DNA of 64,000 nucleotides from JAHRAW01 sp965243285 (GTDB taxonomy: Bacteria > Pseudomonadota > Gammaproteobacteria > Arenicellales > Poriferihabitantaceae), in assembly GCA_965243285.1 (NCBI GenBank), contig OZ251537.1, forward strand, positions 1,178,001 to 1,242,000, read 5' to 3'. The translations under genes were made by a program, and so were the position numbers. Of this stretch, positions 54,770-64,000 are shown piece by piece. Numbering within the stretch: position 1 is the stretch's first letter; each line of letters starts with the position of its first letter. The notes below the pieces were generated by a model. It saw only the letters and a list, made by a program, of their open reading frames with translations, searched no databases and was not told where the DNA came from.

Positions 54770-57061
54770 TTAATGGCCATCGACTTCGGCGACTTCCGCG
54801 ATGCTGGCTGGGCGGCCGGTGGCGATGGCGGTGATGGTGGCGCTGACGAATAATTCGCCGTCTATGTCGTGTTTTACATGGTTGTCGGCTTGCTGAATGC
54901 GGGTTTGGATGTCGGCGGCGCCGGCCGATACAGCCAGGGCGGCGGCGGCGTGGGTGGCGATTTGTTGGGCTTTTTTCATGGCGGCGGCGAGGCTGTCGAA
55001 GAGCAGCGGCTGCTGACCGTGAAACAAGTAGAACACGCCGAATTGCGGCTGCGTAACCGTGACCTGGGCGACCTGCACCACCGCCCCTAACGCCGCCCCG
55101 ACGGCGTTGGCGATCTCCGCATTCGGCGGCAAATGCAGTTTTACGCCCAGCAACCGCGCCACTTCGGGGAAATAATCCCGCGCCGGTCCGCCCACCGCCA
55201 GCAACGGATAGTCGGCCGCGAATTGCAGGCGGAACAGGGGGTTGATGGGGCGGCGGGGGTGGCCGGCGGCGTGCGTTGGGTTGTCGGATTCAGGGTGATT
55301 TTGATGGGTTTGCCCGCGATTTTGCAAGCCGACGTGGGTTTGGTCGGATTCAGCGCGCTTTTCGCCACCGGCGTGGATTTGCTCGCCGATTCCCTCGCCG
55401 ATTTGGGCGTGATTTTGCCCGTCAGCATGAATTTGCCGGCCGCTTCCGCCGCCGACTTGCCGGCCCATCGAGCCACCCATCGAGCCACCTTTTTGCCGGC
55501 CGATTCGGGGCTGATTTTGCCCGCCGTCCAGCACCATGTCGGCCAATAATTGCGTCAGGCCACGGGCGTGGGCGGGCGGCAATTTGTCGTGGTGATTCAA
55601 GCCGGCTTGGATGATTTTTTCGCTGATTTTGCGCGCCACGAGGGCGAAAACTTGGCGGCATGGGGCGATTTCATCGTCCGCCGGCCAGGCGCCGCAACCG
55701 TATAGATGGCGCATTTGGCGGGCCCAAATTTTCGCCGCCAGGCGCGCCGCCGGGGCGCTCCAATGGGCGCTCATGCCTAATACATGGGTGGCGTCCGAGG
55801 GCGTGAAGCCGCTGTAAATCACCAGCCCCAGGCGCTCCATTTTGGCGATGGCGCGCAGCCGCAGGCGGTTTTTATCGACCAACGATTCGAGTTCGATGGG
55901 GGCCGCTTTCAGCGCTTCCCAAGCGGCCAATTCCACCGCATTCAACCGCGCCAATAGCGCCTCGTTGCTCTGCAATCGCAGGGCGAAGCGGTTGTTGCGC
56001 GGGCTGGGCGGGGCGCTCAACTGGCGTTCCAACATCGGCAAAATGCCGGGGAATTGATGCGCCAATAAACTGAGCGGCACCACGCGCCGCGCCGATAGGC
56101 TCATCCGCCCATCGAAGCGCACCTCGCTGTCGCCGCCCAAACCGATGGAAAACACCCGAATCGCCTCCACCATGGGCTGCCAATCGCCGATGCGGGCGCC
56201 GTGTTCGCACAACTCCGGCTGCCCGTCGGCGACCATGGCGATGTCGGTGGTGGTGCCGCCCATATCCACCACGATGGCGTCGCGCAGCCGGCTCAACGCG
56301 CACGCCCCGATGACGCTGGCCGCCGGCCCCGACAGCACCGTGGCCACCGGCTGGCGGCGGGCGGTGCGCGCATTCACCAGCGAGCCGTCGCCCTTGACCA
56401 CCATCAACGGGGCGGTGAGGCCGCGCTCGCGCAACATCGCCTCGACCGCATCGATTAAGGTTTGGATATAGGGAATCATGCGCGCGTTCAGGGCTGCGGT
56501 CAGGGCGCGCCGCGGCGCCCCGAGGCTGGTGGCCAATTCATGCCCGCAGGCCACTGGTTTGCCGCTCAACTCGCCGATTAAATCCCGCAATACGCATTCA
56601 TGGCTGGAATTGCGCGTGGCGAACAGCCCAGACACCGCAAAAGCCGAGACCTGTGAATCATGCTGGCGGATTTTTTGCGCCGCGGTGGTTATATCCAGGG
56701 CGGCTAACTCGGCGCCGACGGCGCTATGCCCGCCGGCCAAAGGGATGATGAAATCGCCGTCGATAATGCCGCGCAGCCCGCTTTTTTCCACCTGCCGCTC
56801 GGTATACCCGGGCAACAAAATGGAAATCGGCGCGCCCCGCCCCTCGACCACCGAATTGGTCGATAAAGTGGTGGATAAGGCCACCAAGTTCACCGCCGAT
56901 AGCAATTCTTGGGGCAAATGCGCCAATGCGGCGGCGATGCCGATGGCGAGCTCGTGGCGGGTGGTCAGGCTCTTGTTTTTGGCCACCACCTGGCGCTCGG
57001 CATCGATGATGACGGCATCGGTGTAGGTGCCGCCGGTGTCGATTCCGAGTTGGTATGACAT
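54770..57061 (-). CDS. Hydantoinase/oxoprolinase-family protein (HyuA-like)
   Basis: The protein (763 residues) has the hydantoinase-A N-terminal domain (QLGIDTGGTYTDAVII) and the actin-like phosphate loop VVDMGGTTTDIAMV, the two signatures of ATP-dependent hydantoinase/5-oxoprolinase A subunits. Residues about 515-600 (bases 55250-55520) are an in-frame low-complexity insertion rich in Gly, Gln, His and Arg (GGSMGGSMGRQVGG, then HAGG/HVG repeats). No B subunit lies beside it, so a single-subunit or unrelated substrate role is possible. The substrate is unknown. The 144-bp gap to the next gene shows nothing. Confidence 0.85.
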   Translation of the reverse strand: MSYQLGIDTGGTYTDAVIIDAERQVVAKNKSLTTRHELAIGIAAALAHLPQELLSAVNLVALSTTLSTNSVVEGRGAPISILLPGYTERQVEKSGLRGIIDGDFIIPLAGGHSAVGAELAALDITTAAQKIRQHDSQVSAFAVSGLFATRNSSHECVLRDLIGELSGKPVACGHELATSLGAPRRALTAALNARMIPYIQTLIDAVEAMLRERGLTAPLMVVKGDGSLVNARTARRQPVATVLSGPAASVIGACALSRLRDAIVVDMGGTTTDIAMVADGQPELCEHGARIGDWQPMVEAIRVFSIGLGGDSEVRFDGRMSLSARRVVPLSLLAHQFPGILPMLERQLSAPPSPRNNRFALRLQSNEALLARLNAVELAAWEALKAAPIELESLVDKNRLRLRAIAKMERLGLVIYSGFTPSDATHVLGMSAHWSAPAARLAAKIWARQMRHLYGCGAWPADDEIAPCRQVFALVARKISEKIIQAGLNHHDKLPPAHARGLTQLLADMVLDGGQNQPRIGRQKGGSMGGSMGRQVGGGSGRQIHADGQNHAQIGEGIGEQIHAGGEKRAESDQTHVGLQNRGQTHQNHPESDNPTHAAGHPRRPINPLFRLQFAADYPLLAVGGPARDYFPEVARLLGVKLHLPPNAEIANAVGAALGAVVQVAQVTVTQPQFGVFYLFHGQQPLLFDSLAAAMKKAQQIATHAAAALAVSAGAADIQTRIQQADNHVKHDIDGELFVSATITAIATGRPASIAEVAEVDGH

Positions 57062-57205
57062 GTGTTGGGATGTTCGGGGGTGATGGGTTGGGGGGCAGGC
57101 GGCGATGGTGTTGGCGGAGTCGGGGCTTCTTTATCCATGCAACCCACCCGCGGGGTGATTGTTGGACCGGCGGTTTAGCGCGCAGCGGATGATTCGCCGG
57201 CCGGC

Positions 57206-58129
57206 TTAGCCGACCGGACGCGAGGCAAGGAAGGCGCGCATGTGGAACGCGGCGTGGGACGGCGCGTAGCGGTGCGCGGCCCCGACCGGGCAGGCGGTGC
57301 GCGCCAGGCAGCCGCCGGTCATGCACGCCGATTGCGGATGCGCGGCGAGGTAACTATGGCAGGCCGGCGCGTCATAGCCGGCGGGGGTGAAGGCACGCAC
57401 CGGGCATGCGGCGAGGCATGGTTTGGGCCGGCAGCGGGCGCAGAGGTCGGTGGCGGTGAATTCGGGGGGAGATTTGGCGGCGGATTTGGGGGGGGATTTG
57501 GGGGGGGATTCGAATGCGGCGACCGCAGCTTCGGCGGCTTCGGTGGCGGCGGATTCGGCGGTGGCGGCGATGGTGGATTCGATGGATTCGAGGGATTCGG
57601 CGACGGATTCCGCCGATTCCGCCGATTCCGCCGATTCGAAAGCGACCTTTGCCCATGAATCGGCGCTGCTTTGGCGGCTGGCGGAGTGTTGAGGGGCGGC
57701 GAACACCAGCGCGAAGCGATAGGCGTGCCATAGCCCGAAGCGCGGGTGCATCAGCATGCCGAGTTGGGAATTATGCAGCCCCTCGGCGCGTTTCGCCCAC
57801 GCCAAAAAGGGTGGATAGGGCGGGCCGGCGAAGGGCAGCACGGCGCGCGCCGAAAATTCGGCGGCCAGGGCGCCGCCTAAACGCGCGCTCCAGCGGTCGA
57901 GGGGGTGCGGGCGCTGCTCGCGATATTCCGCCGAGCGCTTGAACGCGGCCCACATGGAGGCACCGGCGTTGCCAAACAGCAGCAGATATTTCGCCGCCCC
58001 ACGCACCCGCCCGGCGCGCACCGCCGGCGCCTGCTCTTGCCCGCTTGCGATAAAACCACCGCGCAACAGCAAGCCATGTTGGGCTGCCGCCGCGACCACG
58101 GCCGGGAAATCATGCGCGCTGGCGGTCAT
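57206..58129 (-). CDS. Ferredoxin-like 4Fe-4S protein with repeat insertion
   Basis: A C-terminal cysteine motif, CARCRPKPCLAACPVRAF, with further cysteines in ACHSY, CMTGGC and ACPVGA, indicates an iron-sulfur domain. The N-terminal half is a soluble domain that I do not recognise. Residues about 165-225 (bases 57460-57640) are an in-frame repeat insertion (ESAESAESVAESLES, then PPKSPPKSAAKSPP). It is transcribed in the same direction as the hydantoinase-like gene, which lies 144 bases downstream, so the two may share a function. Its role is unknown. Confidence 0.65.
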   Translation of the reverse strand: MTASAHDFPAVVAAAAQHGLLLRGGFIASGQEQAPAVRAGRVRGAAKYLLLFGNAGASMWAAFKRSAEYREQRPHPLDRWSARLGGALAAEFSARAVLPFAGPPYPPFLAWAKRAEGLHNSQLGMLMHPRFGLWHAYRFALVFAAPQHSASRQSSADSWAKVAFESAESAESAESVAESLESIESTIAATAESAATEAAEAAVAAFESPPKSPPKSAAKSPPEFTATDLCARCRPKPCLAACPVRAFTPAGYDAPACHSYLAAHPQSACMTGGCLARTACPVGAAHRYAPSHAAFHMRAFLASRPVG

Positions 58130-58600
58130 GGGGGATTGGGGCTGGATTGGGGGTTGGATTCAGGCTTAATTTAGGCTGGATTCAGGCTGGATTCAGGCCG
58201 ATTTTTGATGCGGGTTGTCGCCGCCGGGCGGTTAGGCTACGGTTTTTGCATCGATATCGACCTCGATATTAATATCAACATCGACTTACAACATCAGACT
58301 TACAACATCGACTTACAACATCAGACTTACAACATCGACTTACAACATCGACTTAAATCCGCCGCCAGGCACTGCAGATATTAACCCTAAAATTACCGCC
58401 GCCATTAATCTCGACATCGACCTAAATATCGACCTAAAACATCAACCCAAAACATCCACCTAAAACATAAAATCGATGCCGCCCATACGCCGCCGGCCCG
58501 CTGCTTGCCGGTCGCCCAGCGGTCGTTTAAGCGCTAATCGGTAGCCCATACCCTGCTAAAATAATAACTTGATTTGCTCAATTCCGCTGCCCTTATCGCC
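58130..58600 (+). repeat. Spacer with GGCTGGATTCA and CGACTTACAACAT tandem repeats
   Basis: Bases 58140-58205 repeat (T)TAGGCTGGATTCAGG. Bases 58283-58345 hold five copies of a unit of about 13-15 bases, CGACTTACAACATCAGA/CGACTTACAACAT, and ATCGATATCGACCTCGAT stands just before. No gene is visible. CTGCTAAAATAATAACTT (58552-58569) could hold a -10 sequence for the next gene. Confidence 0.7.
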
Positions 58601-59884
58601 ATGAAGAAACCCCCGTTCGAGGCCGTGGCTGCGGGCCGCCCGGCGGCGTTAGTCGAGCTCGGGCTGGCGCATTATCACGGCTGGGATTTTCCGATAAACC
58701 ACGCCCAAGCGGCGCACTGGTATGGGCGCGCCGCGGCCGCCGGGCACGCCGGCGCGCAGTGCTACCTGGCGGAGTTATACGAGCGCGGCGAAGGCGTGGC
58801 GCAAGATTATGCGGCCGCGACGCGGTGGTACGAACTGGCGGCGGCGCAGGGCCATGCCGGGGCGCAATATAGCCTGGGTTATTTGGCCGAATACGGCGAC
58901 TGCGGCAGCGTCGATTATGGCTGCGCGGCGCGCTGGTACGAACTGGCGGCGGCGCAAGATCATGTCGATGCGCAGTATGCGTTGGGCGCCTTATACGAGC
59001 GCGGCGACGGCGTGGCGCAAGACCGGCGGCGGGCGGCGCGCTGGTTCTTGCGAGCCGCAGCGCAGGGCGATGCCGCAGCGCAGTATCAGCTGGGCATGTT
59101 GTGCGCGCAGGGCGAGGGCACGGCGCAAGATTACGGCTGCGCGGCGCGGTGGTACGAACTGGCGGCGGCGAGCGGCATGCCCGAAGCGCAGTGCGAGCTC
59201 GGCTGGTTGCACGGGCAAGGCCACGGCATGACGGCCGATGCGGCGCGCGCCATGGAGTGGTACCGCCAAGCCGCGGCGCAAGGTTTTGCCGAGGGGCAAT
59301 ATCAGCTGGGGGTGGCCTATTGCATGGGCTGGGGGGCGGTGCAAGATTTCGCCGAGGCGGCGCGCTGGTACCGGCTGGCGGCGGAACAAGGCTTAGCCGA
59401 TGCGCAGTGCGAGTTGGGCGTGTTGTATATCACCGGCGACGGCGTGCCCGAGGATTATTTTGAGGCGCGACGCTGGTTTCGCCGCGCCGCCAAACAGCGC
59501 CACCCGCAAGCGCAATGCGAGCTGGGCATGTTATACGCCGCCGGCGATGGCGTGGTGCAAGACGCCCGCGCCGCGGCGCAATGGTTTCACCTATCGGCCG
59601 AGCAAGGCGATGAAGAAGCGCAATGCTATCTGGGCGAGGCCTATCTGCAGGGCGTGGGCGTGCCCGAAGACGCCCGCGCCGCGCTGCAATGGTTTCACAA
59701 AGCCGCGCAACAGGGCCAAGTGGACGCGCAATATCACCTCGGCCTACTCTACAAACACGGCGACCTCACCCCCCAAGACGACAACGAAGCGCTGCGCTGG
59801 CTAGGCAAAGCAGCCCAACAAGGCGACGAAGACGCGCAATTTCATCTCGACGCCATGTTGGGGAAACCGCGACGGTTGCATTGA
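58601..59884 (+). CDS. Sel1-repeat (TPR-like) protein
   Basis: The 427-residue protein consists of about eleven 36-residue Sel1-like repeats of the form AARWYELAAAQGHAxAQYxLGxLYExGxGVAQD. There is no signal peptide, so it is probably cytoplasmic. A TTG at 58574 would extend it by nine residues; ATG 58601 is preferred. Such proteins are scaffolds for protein interactions, in bacteria often linked to stress or host contact; no partner is evident. It is separated by 15 bases from the next gene. Confidence 0.92.
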   Translation: MKKPPFEAVAAGRPAALVELGLAHYHGWDFPINHAQAAHWYGRAAAAGHAGAQCYLAELYERGEGVAQDYAAATRWYELAAAQGHAGAQYSLGYLAEYGDCGSVDYGCAARWYELAAAQDHVDAQYALGALYERGDGVAQDRRRAARWFLRAAAQGDAAAQYQLGMLCAQGEGTAQDYGCAARWYELAAASGMPEAQCELGWLHGQGHGMTADAARAMEWYRQAAAQGFAEGQYQLGVAYCMGWGAVQDFAEAARWYRLAAEQGLADAQCELGVLYITGDGVPEDYFEARRWFRRAAKQRHPQAQCELGMLYAAGDGVVQDARAAAQWFHLSAEQGDEEAQCYLGEAYLQGVGVPEDARAALQWFHKAAQQGQVDAQYHLGLLYKHGDLTPQDDNEALRWLGKAAQQGDEDAQFHLDAMLGKPRRLH

Positions 59885-59899
59885 GGCAGTGGTATAAAT

Positions 59900-61117
59900 A
59901 TGAGCGCTGACGATAATAATGCCAATACTGGCGTGAATATGTCGCGCATTTTAAGGGCGCTGGCATTGTTGCGAGAAAAAGTCGACGATGTTTTGGCAGC
60001 GGCGCCGCATTTGCTTGCCATGCGCAGTTTGGATGAACTACCGCAACACATAAAGGATGATGTGGAAGACAAACTATGGGCGGTTTTTTGTTATGGCGAA
60101 TACTATGTGGAAAAATTGATGGTGGATTTGTCAGCGCCCATGCTGTCGTTACCTGAGCCTGGTGATTTTGATTTTTATTATGGTGAGTACGCTGAATTTC
60201 GTAAAAAAATGCGTCGCTTGCTGCATGCGTCGATGGCGTTAAATCGAAAGCAGATTGAGCTTTCAATTGTACATTCCAAAAAACCTGAGCACGGCGGAGA
60301 AGACTGTACTTCCCATACGGTGTATTTGCAAAGTGATATCGATCAATATATGGATTTTTATGAAAAGTTAATGCAACTACAAAAGTACCATCAAGCGGTT
60401 AAAGGAATAGTACATCAGCGTATTGAATTAGCGAATGGAAACTTGGCGGATATGCAATTAGTGATGGGGCATGATGTGAAAAGAATCAATGTCGAGAAAA
60501 TTAATTTTGACGAAGAAATTTTTGATGAATCGCCTATTTCCATAAAAAAATCTATGGAGAATAGTTTTGAGGTCGTAGAGGAAAATTTTTTGGACGGTTT
60601 CACTCATGAAGAAATCGAATACTGGGAAACCTTCAACGATTTAAGCGCTTGCAATTTATTTATTAGGAAACCTTATTTCAAACCTGACGACTGGGTGGGA
60701 AACGAAAAAAAACTATCGCCCATAGTCGTTACCACCGAACAGAAAAAAATACCGCAGCACATCCAAAACCGCGTCCATGAAATTTATTACTCTATGGTAT
60801 TCGGTCACTGGATGGCATCTATCGCTTTATCTCGGTGCCTGCTGGAGTACGCGTTAAGTGAACGGAAATCTTCGTTGGAAAAACGCCTCGACAAAAAAAT
60901 AGATATTAAAAATGCCAACGGACACAACTTGCCCATCAGAAAACTCGCCGGCTTGTGGTCATGCGCATTTCCCGACCTTGAAGACAGCATGGGAATCGTG
61001 ATTGAAAACGGAAACTCTGTCATGCATCATTCGAAAAAGAATATCCCTAGTGAAAAACGCGCCATGCAAAGTTTTGTGGCGATTCAAAAAATAATTGGAA
61101 CTTTGTATCGCCCGTAA
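59900..61117 (+). CDS. Hypothetical protein with DUF4145-like C-terminal helical domain
   Basis: The 405-residue, A/T-rich gene encodes a soluble, charged, mainly helical protein. Residues about 285-400 (ASIALSRCLLEYALSERKSSLEKRL, then LPIRKLAG and ENGNSVMHHSKK) resemble the DUF4145/HEPN-like fold, which often shows L-E-x-x-L and GN-x-x-H signatures and is common in defence genes. The first 280 residues have no match that I recognise. It follows the Sel1 gene by 15 bases. Codon use unlike the housekeeping neighbours suggests transfer. Confidence 0.6.
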   Translation: MSADDNNANTGVNMSRILRALALLREKVDDVLAAAPHLLAMRSLDELPQHIKDDVEDKLWAVFCYGEYYVEKLMVDLSAPMLSLPEPGDFDFYYGEYAEFRKKMRRLLHASMALNRKQIELSIVHSKKPEHGGEDCTSHTVYLQSDIDQYMDFYEKLMQLQKYHQAVKGIVHQRIELANGNLADMQLVMGHDVKRINVEKINFDEEIFDESPISIKKSMENSFEVVEENFLDGFTHEEIEYWETFNDLSACNLFIRKPYFKPDDWVGNEKKLSPIVVTTEQKKIPQHIQNRVHEIYYSMVFGHWMASIALSRCLLEYALSERKSSLEKRLDKKIDIKNANGHNLPIRKLAGLWSCAFPDLEDSMGIVIENGNSVMHHSKKNIPSEKRAMQSFVAIQKIIGTLYRP

Positions 61118-61159
61118 CGCTGGTTAATTTGCAATGTTAATTTTTTCACGGTTGGCTTT

Positions 61160-61726
61160 TCACATCTTCGGCAGCGTTACGCCGCGTTGGCCTTGGTATT
61201 TTCCGCCGCGGTCTTTGTAGGAGGATTCGCATTCTTCGTCGGCTTCGAAAAACAACACTTGGGCGACACCCTCGTGCGCATAAATTTTCGCCGGCAAGGG
61301 GGTGGTGTTGGAAAATTCCAGGGTTACAAAGCCTTCCCACTCGGGCTCGAAAGGGGTGACATTGACGATGATGCCGCAGCGCGCATAGGTGCTTTTGCCG
61401 AGGCAAATGGTGAGGACATTGCGCGGGATGCGAAAATATTCCACGGTGCGCGCCAAGGCGAATGAGTTGGGCGGGATGATGCAGACATCGCCGGTGAAAT
61501 CTACGAAACTATCGGCGTCGAAATTTTTCGGGTCCACTATGGCGGAATTGATGTTGGTGAAAATTTTGAATTCGTCCGAGCAACGGATGTCATAGCCGTA
61601 GCTGGAAGTACCCCATGAGATGACTGTGCCGCTGTCCGTAGAGCGCACTTGGCCGGCCACGAAGGGCTCGATCATGTGGTGCGAGGCCGCCATGCGTCGA
61701 ATCCAGCGGTCAGATTTGATGCTCAT
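61160..61726 (-). CDS. dcd: dCTP deaminase
   Basis: Dcd converts dCTP to dUTP, which supplies the thymidylate pathway. The 188-residue length is normal. Family signatures are SDRWIRRMA at the start, WGTSSYGYDIRC, CLGKSTYARCGI and the catalytic-region TPFEPEWEGFVTLEFSN. The final Q in KYQGQRG is also typical. It lies next to apbC and metG, as in many gammaproteobacteria. Confidence 0.97.
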   Translation of the reverse strand: MSIKSDRWIRRMAASHHMIEPFVAGQVRSTDSGTVISWGTSSYGYDIRCSDEFKIFTNINSAIVDPKNFDADSFVDFTGDVCIIPPNSFALARTVEYFRIPRNVLTICLGKSTYARCGIIVNVTPFEPEWEGFVTLEFSNTTPLPAKIYAHEGVAQVLFFEADEECESSYKDRGGKYQGQRGVTLPKM

Positions 61727-61846
61727 GGTTTGTTCAGCATGATTTATTCAACCTAACCTTAGTCAACCTAGCCCGGCAACATGGTTATAGCGATGCCATG
61801 GAGTCGATTTAAACGACGCCGGCGCTTAAACCACACCGCCGCGAGG

Positions 61847-62944
61847 CTAGTTTTGTTGAATAACGATGTTGGGGAATTTGCTGCTGAAATCTTTTTTGCG
61901 CAGCGCCAGCAGCGCCGAGGTGCGGCGGGCGATGGCTTTGTAGGCGCGGGCGATGTCGCCGTCCGGCTCGGCGACCACGGTGGGGCGGCCGCCGTCGGCG
62001 TGTTCGCGAATGGCGCGTTGCAACGGCACGCCGCCGAGGAATTCCAGGCCGTATTGCCGCGCCATGCCGAGGCCGCCGCCGGTGCCAAAAATGTCATCTT
62101 CATGGCCGCATTTCGGGCATAGATAACTGCTCATATTTTCCACCACGCCGAGCACCGGAATCTCCACCTTCTCGAACATTTTGTAGGCCTTGCGCGCATC
62201 CAATAAGGCAATATCCTGCGGCGTGGTGACGATGACCGAGCCCGACACCGGCACTTTTTGCGCTAAGGTGAGTTGGGTGTCGCCGGTGCCCGGCGGCATG
62301 TCGACGATGAGGTAATCCACATCGTCCCAGCAGGTGTCTTTTAGCAATTGCTCCAGCGCTTGGGTCACCATGGGGCCGCGCCAGATCATCGGCGCTTCTT
62401 CGTCCACCAAAAAGCCGATGGACATGGCTTGTAAGTGATAACTGTGCATGGGCTGCAAGGTTTTGCCGTCTTTGGATTGCGGTTTGCCGCTGATGCCGAG
62501 CATGCGCGGCTGGCTGGGGCCGTAAATGTCGGCGTCCAAAATGCCGACGCGCGCGCCTTCGGCCGATAGCGCCAGGGCCAGATTCACCGACAGCGTGGAT
62601 TTGCCGACGCCGCCCTTGCCCGAGGCCACGGCGATGATATTTTTCACCCCCGGCAGCGGCTTCACGCCTTCTTGCACTTCGTGCGCCACGGTGTTGGATT
62701 GCACATCGACGGCGACTTCGCCACCATCGGCGCCGCAGACTTCGCGCGCCGCCGCGGTCGCCAACGCGGCTAATTCCGCATGCCAACTTTTCGCCGGATA
62801 GCCGAGTACGATGTTGATTTTCACTTGGCCGGCGGTTACCGAAACATCCTTGACGGCACGCGCATCGCCTAAGTTTTTGCCGCTATGGGGGTCGATGATT
62901 TCGGCGACTTTTTCCGCCACCGCGTCGCGGCTGATAGTGGTCAT
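61847..62944 (-). CDS. apbC: Iron-sulfur cluster carrier ApbC/Mrp (P-loop ATPase)
   Basis: ApbC/Mrp is an ATP-dependent carrier of 4Fe-4S clusters. It has an N-terminal DUF59-like domain (residues 1-95), the deviant Walker A GKGGVGKSTLSVN, a Walker B region (DYLIVDMPPGTGD) and the cluster-holding CPKCG near 280. The 365-residue length is normal. It is divergent from metG and codirectional with dcd, 120 bases away. Its function fits the many clusters needed by complex I, but the link is general. Confidence 0.96.
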   Translation of the reverse strand: MTTISRDAVAEKVAEIIDPHSGKNLGDARAVKDVSVTAGQVKINIVLGYPAKSWHAELAALATAAAREVCGADGGEVAVDVQSNTVAHEVQEGVKPLPGVKNIIAVASGKGGVGKSTLSVNLALALSAEGARVGILDADIYGPSQPRMLGISGKPQSKDGKTLQPMHSYHLQAMSIGFLVDEEAPMIWRGPMVTQALEQLLKDTCWDDVDYLIVDMPPGTGDTQLTLAQKVPVSGSVIVTTPQDIALLDARKAYKMFEKVEIPVLGVVENMSSYLCPKCGHEDDIFGTGGGLGMARQYGLEFLGGVPLQRAIREHADGGRPTVVAEPDGDIARAYKAIARRTSALLALRKKDFSSKFPNIVIQQN

Positions 62945-63085
62945 TTAGGCTACCCGAATGAGAGAAAAATGGATGAATCGAGGCGCAAATTCATGGCTGA
63001 ATCGGCGCGCAAATCCAGGCGTGAATTCAAGCGCAAATCTCAGGCGTGAATCCATGCCCGCCGCCAGTGCCGCCGAAAATAAAAG

Positions 63086-63091
63086 TATAAT
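63086..63091 (+). promoter_or_regulatory. Putative -10 element upstream of metG
   Basis: TATAAT stands 67 bases before ATG 63158, within AAAATAAAAGTATAATAGTG. No good -35 is visible at 17 bases upstream, so confidence is limited. The preceding spacer (62960-63060) is degenerate GGCGCAAATTCA/GGCGTGAATTCA repeats. Confidence 0.45.
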
Positions 63092-63157
63092 AGTGTACCC
63101 TAATCGATTCCGCGCCCGCGACGCATTAATATGCGTTTAGCGCGCGCCGCACGCCGC

Positions 63158-64000
63158 ATGCCGCCGAGAAAAATCCTAGTCACCAGCGCCCTGCCCTATG
63201 CCAACGGGCCGATTCATGTCGGGCATTTGGTCGAGTATATTCAGGTCGATATTTGGACGCGCTTCTCGCGCATGATGGGCAACACTTGCTATTTCGTGTG
63301 CGCCGATGATGCGCACGGCACGCCAATTATGCTAAAGGCCGAGGCCGAGGGCATCACCGCGCAGCAATTAATCGATCGCGTGGGGCGCGAGCATCGCCGT
63401 GATTTCGCCGCCTTTGCCATCGCCTTCGATAATTATCACAGCACGCACTCGGATGAAAACCGCCATTTTTCCGAGCTGATTTACGCGCGACTTTGCGCCG
63501 GCGGGCACATCGCGCGGCGCGCCATCACCCAATTTTTCGACCCCCAGCGCGGCATGTTTTTGCCCGACCGCTTCATCCGCGGCGCCTGTCCGGTATGTCG
63601 CGCCGCGGCTCAATACGGCGATAACTGCGAGGCCTGCGGCAGCACCTACGCGCCGACCGATTTGCTAGATCCGGTATCGGTGGTGTCCGACGTCCGTCCT
63701 GAGGAACGCGAAACCGAGCAATTATTTTTCAAGCTAGAGAATTTTCGCCCCTTTTTGCTCGAATGGTTTGCCGGCGACCACATGCAATCTGAGATTGCCA
63801 ACAAGCAAAAAGAATTATTCGCGCAGCCGTTATTCGAGTGGGATATTTCCCGCAACGCGCCGTATTGGGGGTTCGAAATTCCCGGCGAGCCGGGCAAATA
63901 TTTTTATGTGTGGATGGACGCCCCGGTGGGTTACCTCGCCAGTTTCCAAAATTTCTGCGAGCGCCGCCGGGCTGAGATTGACCATAGCGATGATGGCGAT
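63158..64000 (+). CDS. metG: Methionyl-tRNA synthetase (5' part)
   Basis: The frame stays open to the right edge. It begins PPRKILVTSALPYANGPIHV, with the HIGH-type motif HVGH, and continues with the insertion domain cysteines CPVC and CEAC (a zinc knuckle) and YFYVWMDAPVGYLASF. The enzyme charges tRNA-Met. ATG 63158 is preferred because family members start about ten residues before KILVT; ATG 63131 is in frame and would add nine residues. About 280 residues are present. Confidence 0.95.
   Translation, partial: MPPRKILVTSALPYANGPIHVGHLVEYIQVDIWTRFSRMMGNTCYFVCADDAHGTPIMLKAEAEGITAQQLIDRVGREHRRDFAAFAIAFDNYHSTHSDENRHFSELIYARLCAGGHIARRAITQFFDPQRGMFLPDRFIRGACPVCRAAAQYGDNCEACGSTYAPTDLLDPVSVVSDVRPEERETEQLFFKLENFRPFLLEWFAGDHMQSEIANKQKELFAQPLFEWDISRNAPYWGFEIPGEPGKYFYVWMDAPVGYLASFQNFCERRRAEIDHSDDGD

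Overview
The window is a 64 kb piece of a Gram-negative bacterial chromosome, G+C-rich with gcg/gcc/ggc-heavy codons. The separate nuoC and nuoD genes, the nuoD-to-nuoN order, the dcd / apbC / metG cluster and a type V autotransporter all fit a proteobacterium, probably a gammaproteobacterium. I cannot place it closer from sequence alone.

The left 28 kb is the respiratory complex I operon: the nuoC tail, then nuoD, E, F, G, H, I, J, K, L, M and N. It is interrupted at several gene junctions by foreign-looking cassettes. Between D and E sit a beta-class adenine methyltransferase and a single-chain nuclease-methylase-specificity enzyme. Between F and G sit two tiny coupled membrane proteins and a small orphan. 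Between I and J sit a methyltransferase, an EcoRV-like nuclease and an acidic protein. Between K and L sit a PP-loop ATPase, a GHKL ATPase and two unrecognised proteins, followed by a third methyltransferase/nuclease pair. Many joints are start/stop overlaps (ATGA, GTGA, TGATG), so several cassette genes should be translationally coupled to nuo genes. A remnant of the nuoK 3' end after the four-gene K/L cassette marks an insertion scar. That cassette is the best candidate here for an undescribed, probably defensive, system.

From 28 to 35 kb the window holds a 146-bp MITE, ddl, a broken tcmP beside an intact three-Cys-motif (DUF5131) gene, an EamA permease, a tyrosine recombinase, and two truncated defence genes fused tail to tail. 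This looks like a decaying defence island.

From 36 to 53 kb a single gene encodes a 5662-residue autotransporter made of roughly fifty putative-Ig (He_PIG-like) repeats plus a C-terminal beta-barrel. It contains a 324-bp tandem array and a 2.2-kb higher-order repeat. It is bracketed by A/T-rich low-complexity DNA carrying a family of two-hairpin elements. Copies of a roughly 210-250 bp block lie in inverted orientation on its two sides, and another block lies there in direct orientation.

The right end holds a hydantoinase-A-like gene, a ferredoxin-like gene, a Sel1-repeat gene, a DUF4145-like orphan, dcd, apbC/mrp and the start of metG. Short degenerate repeats recur throughout. They lie in most long spacers and also as in-frame low-complexity insertions inside nuoG, ddl, the hydantoinase-like gene and the ferredoxin-like gene.
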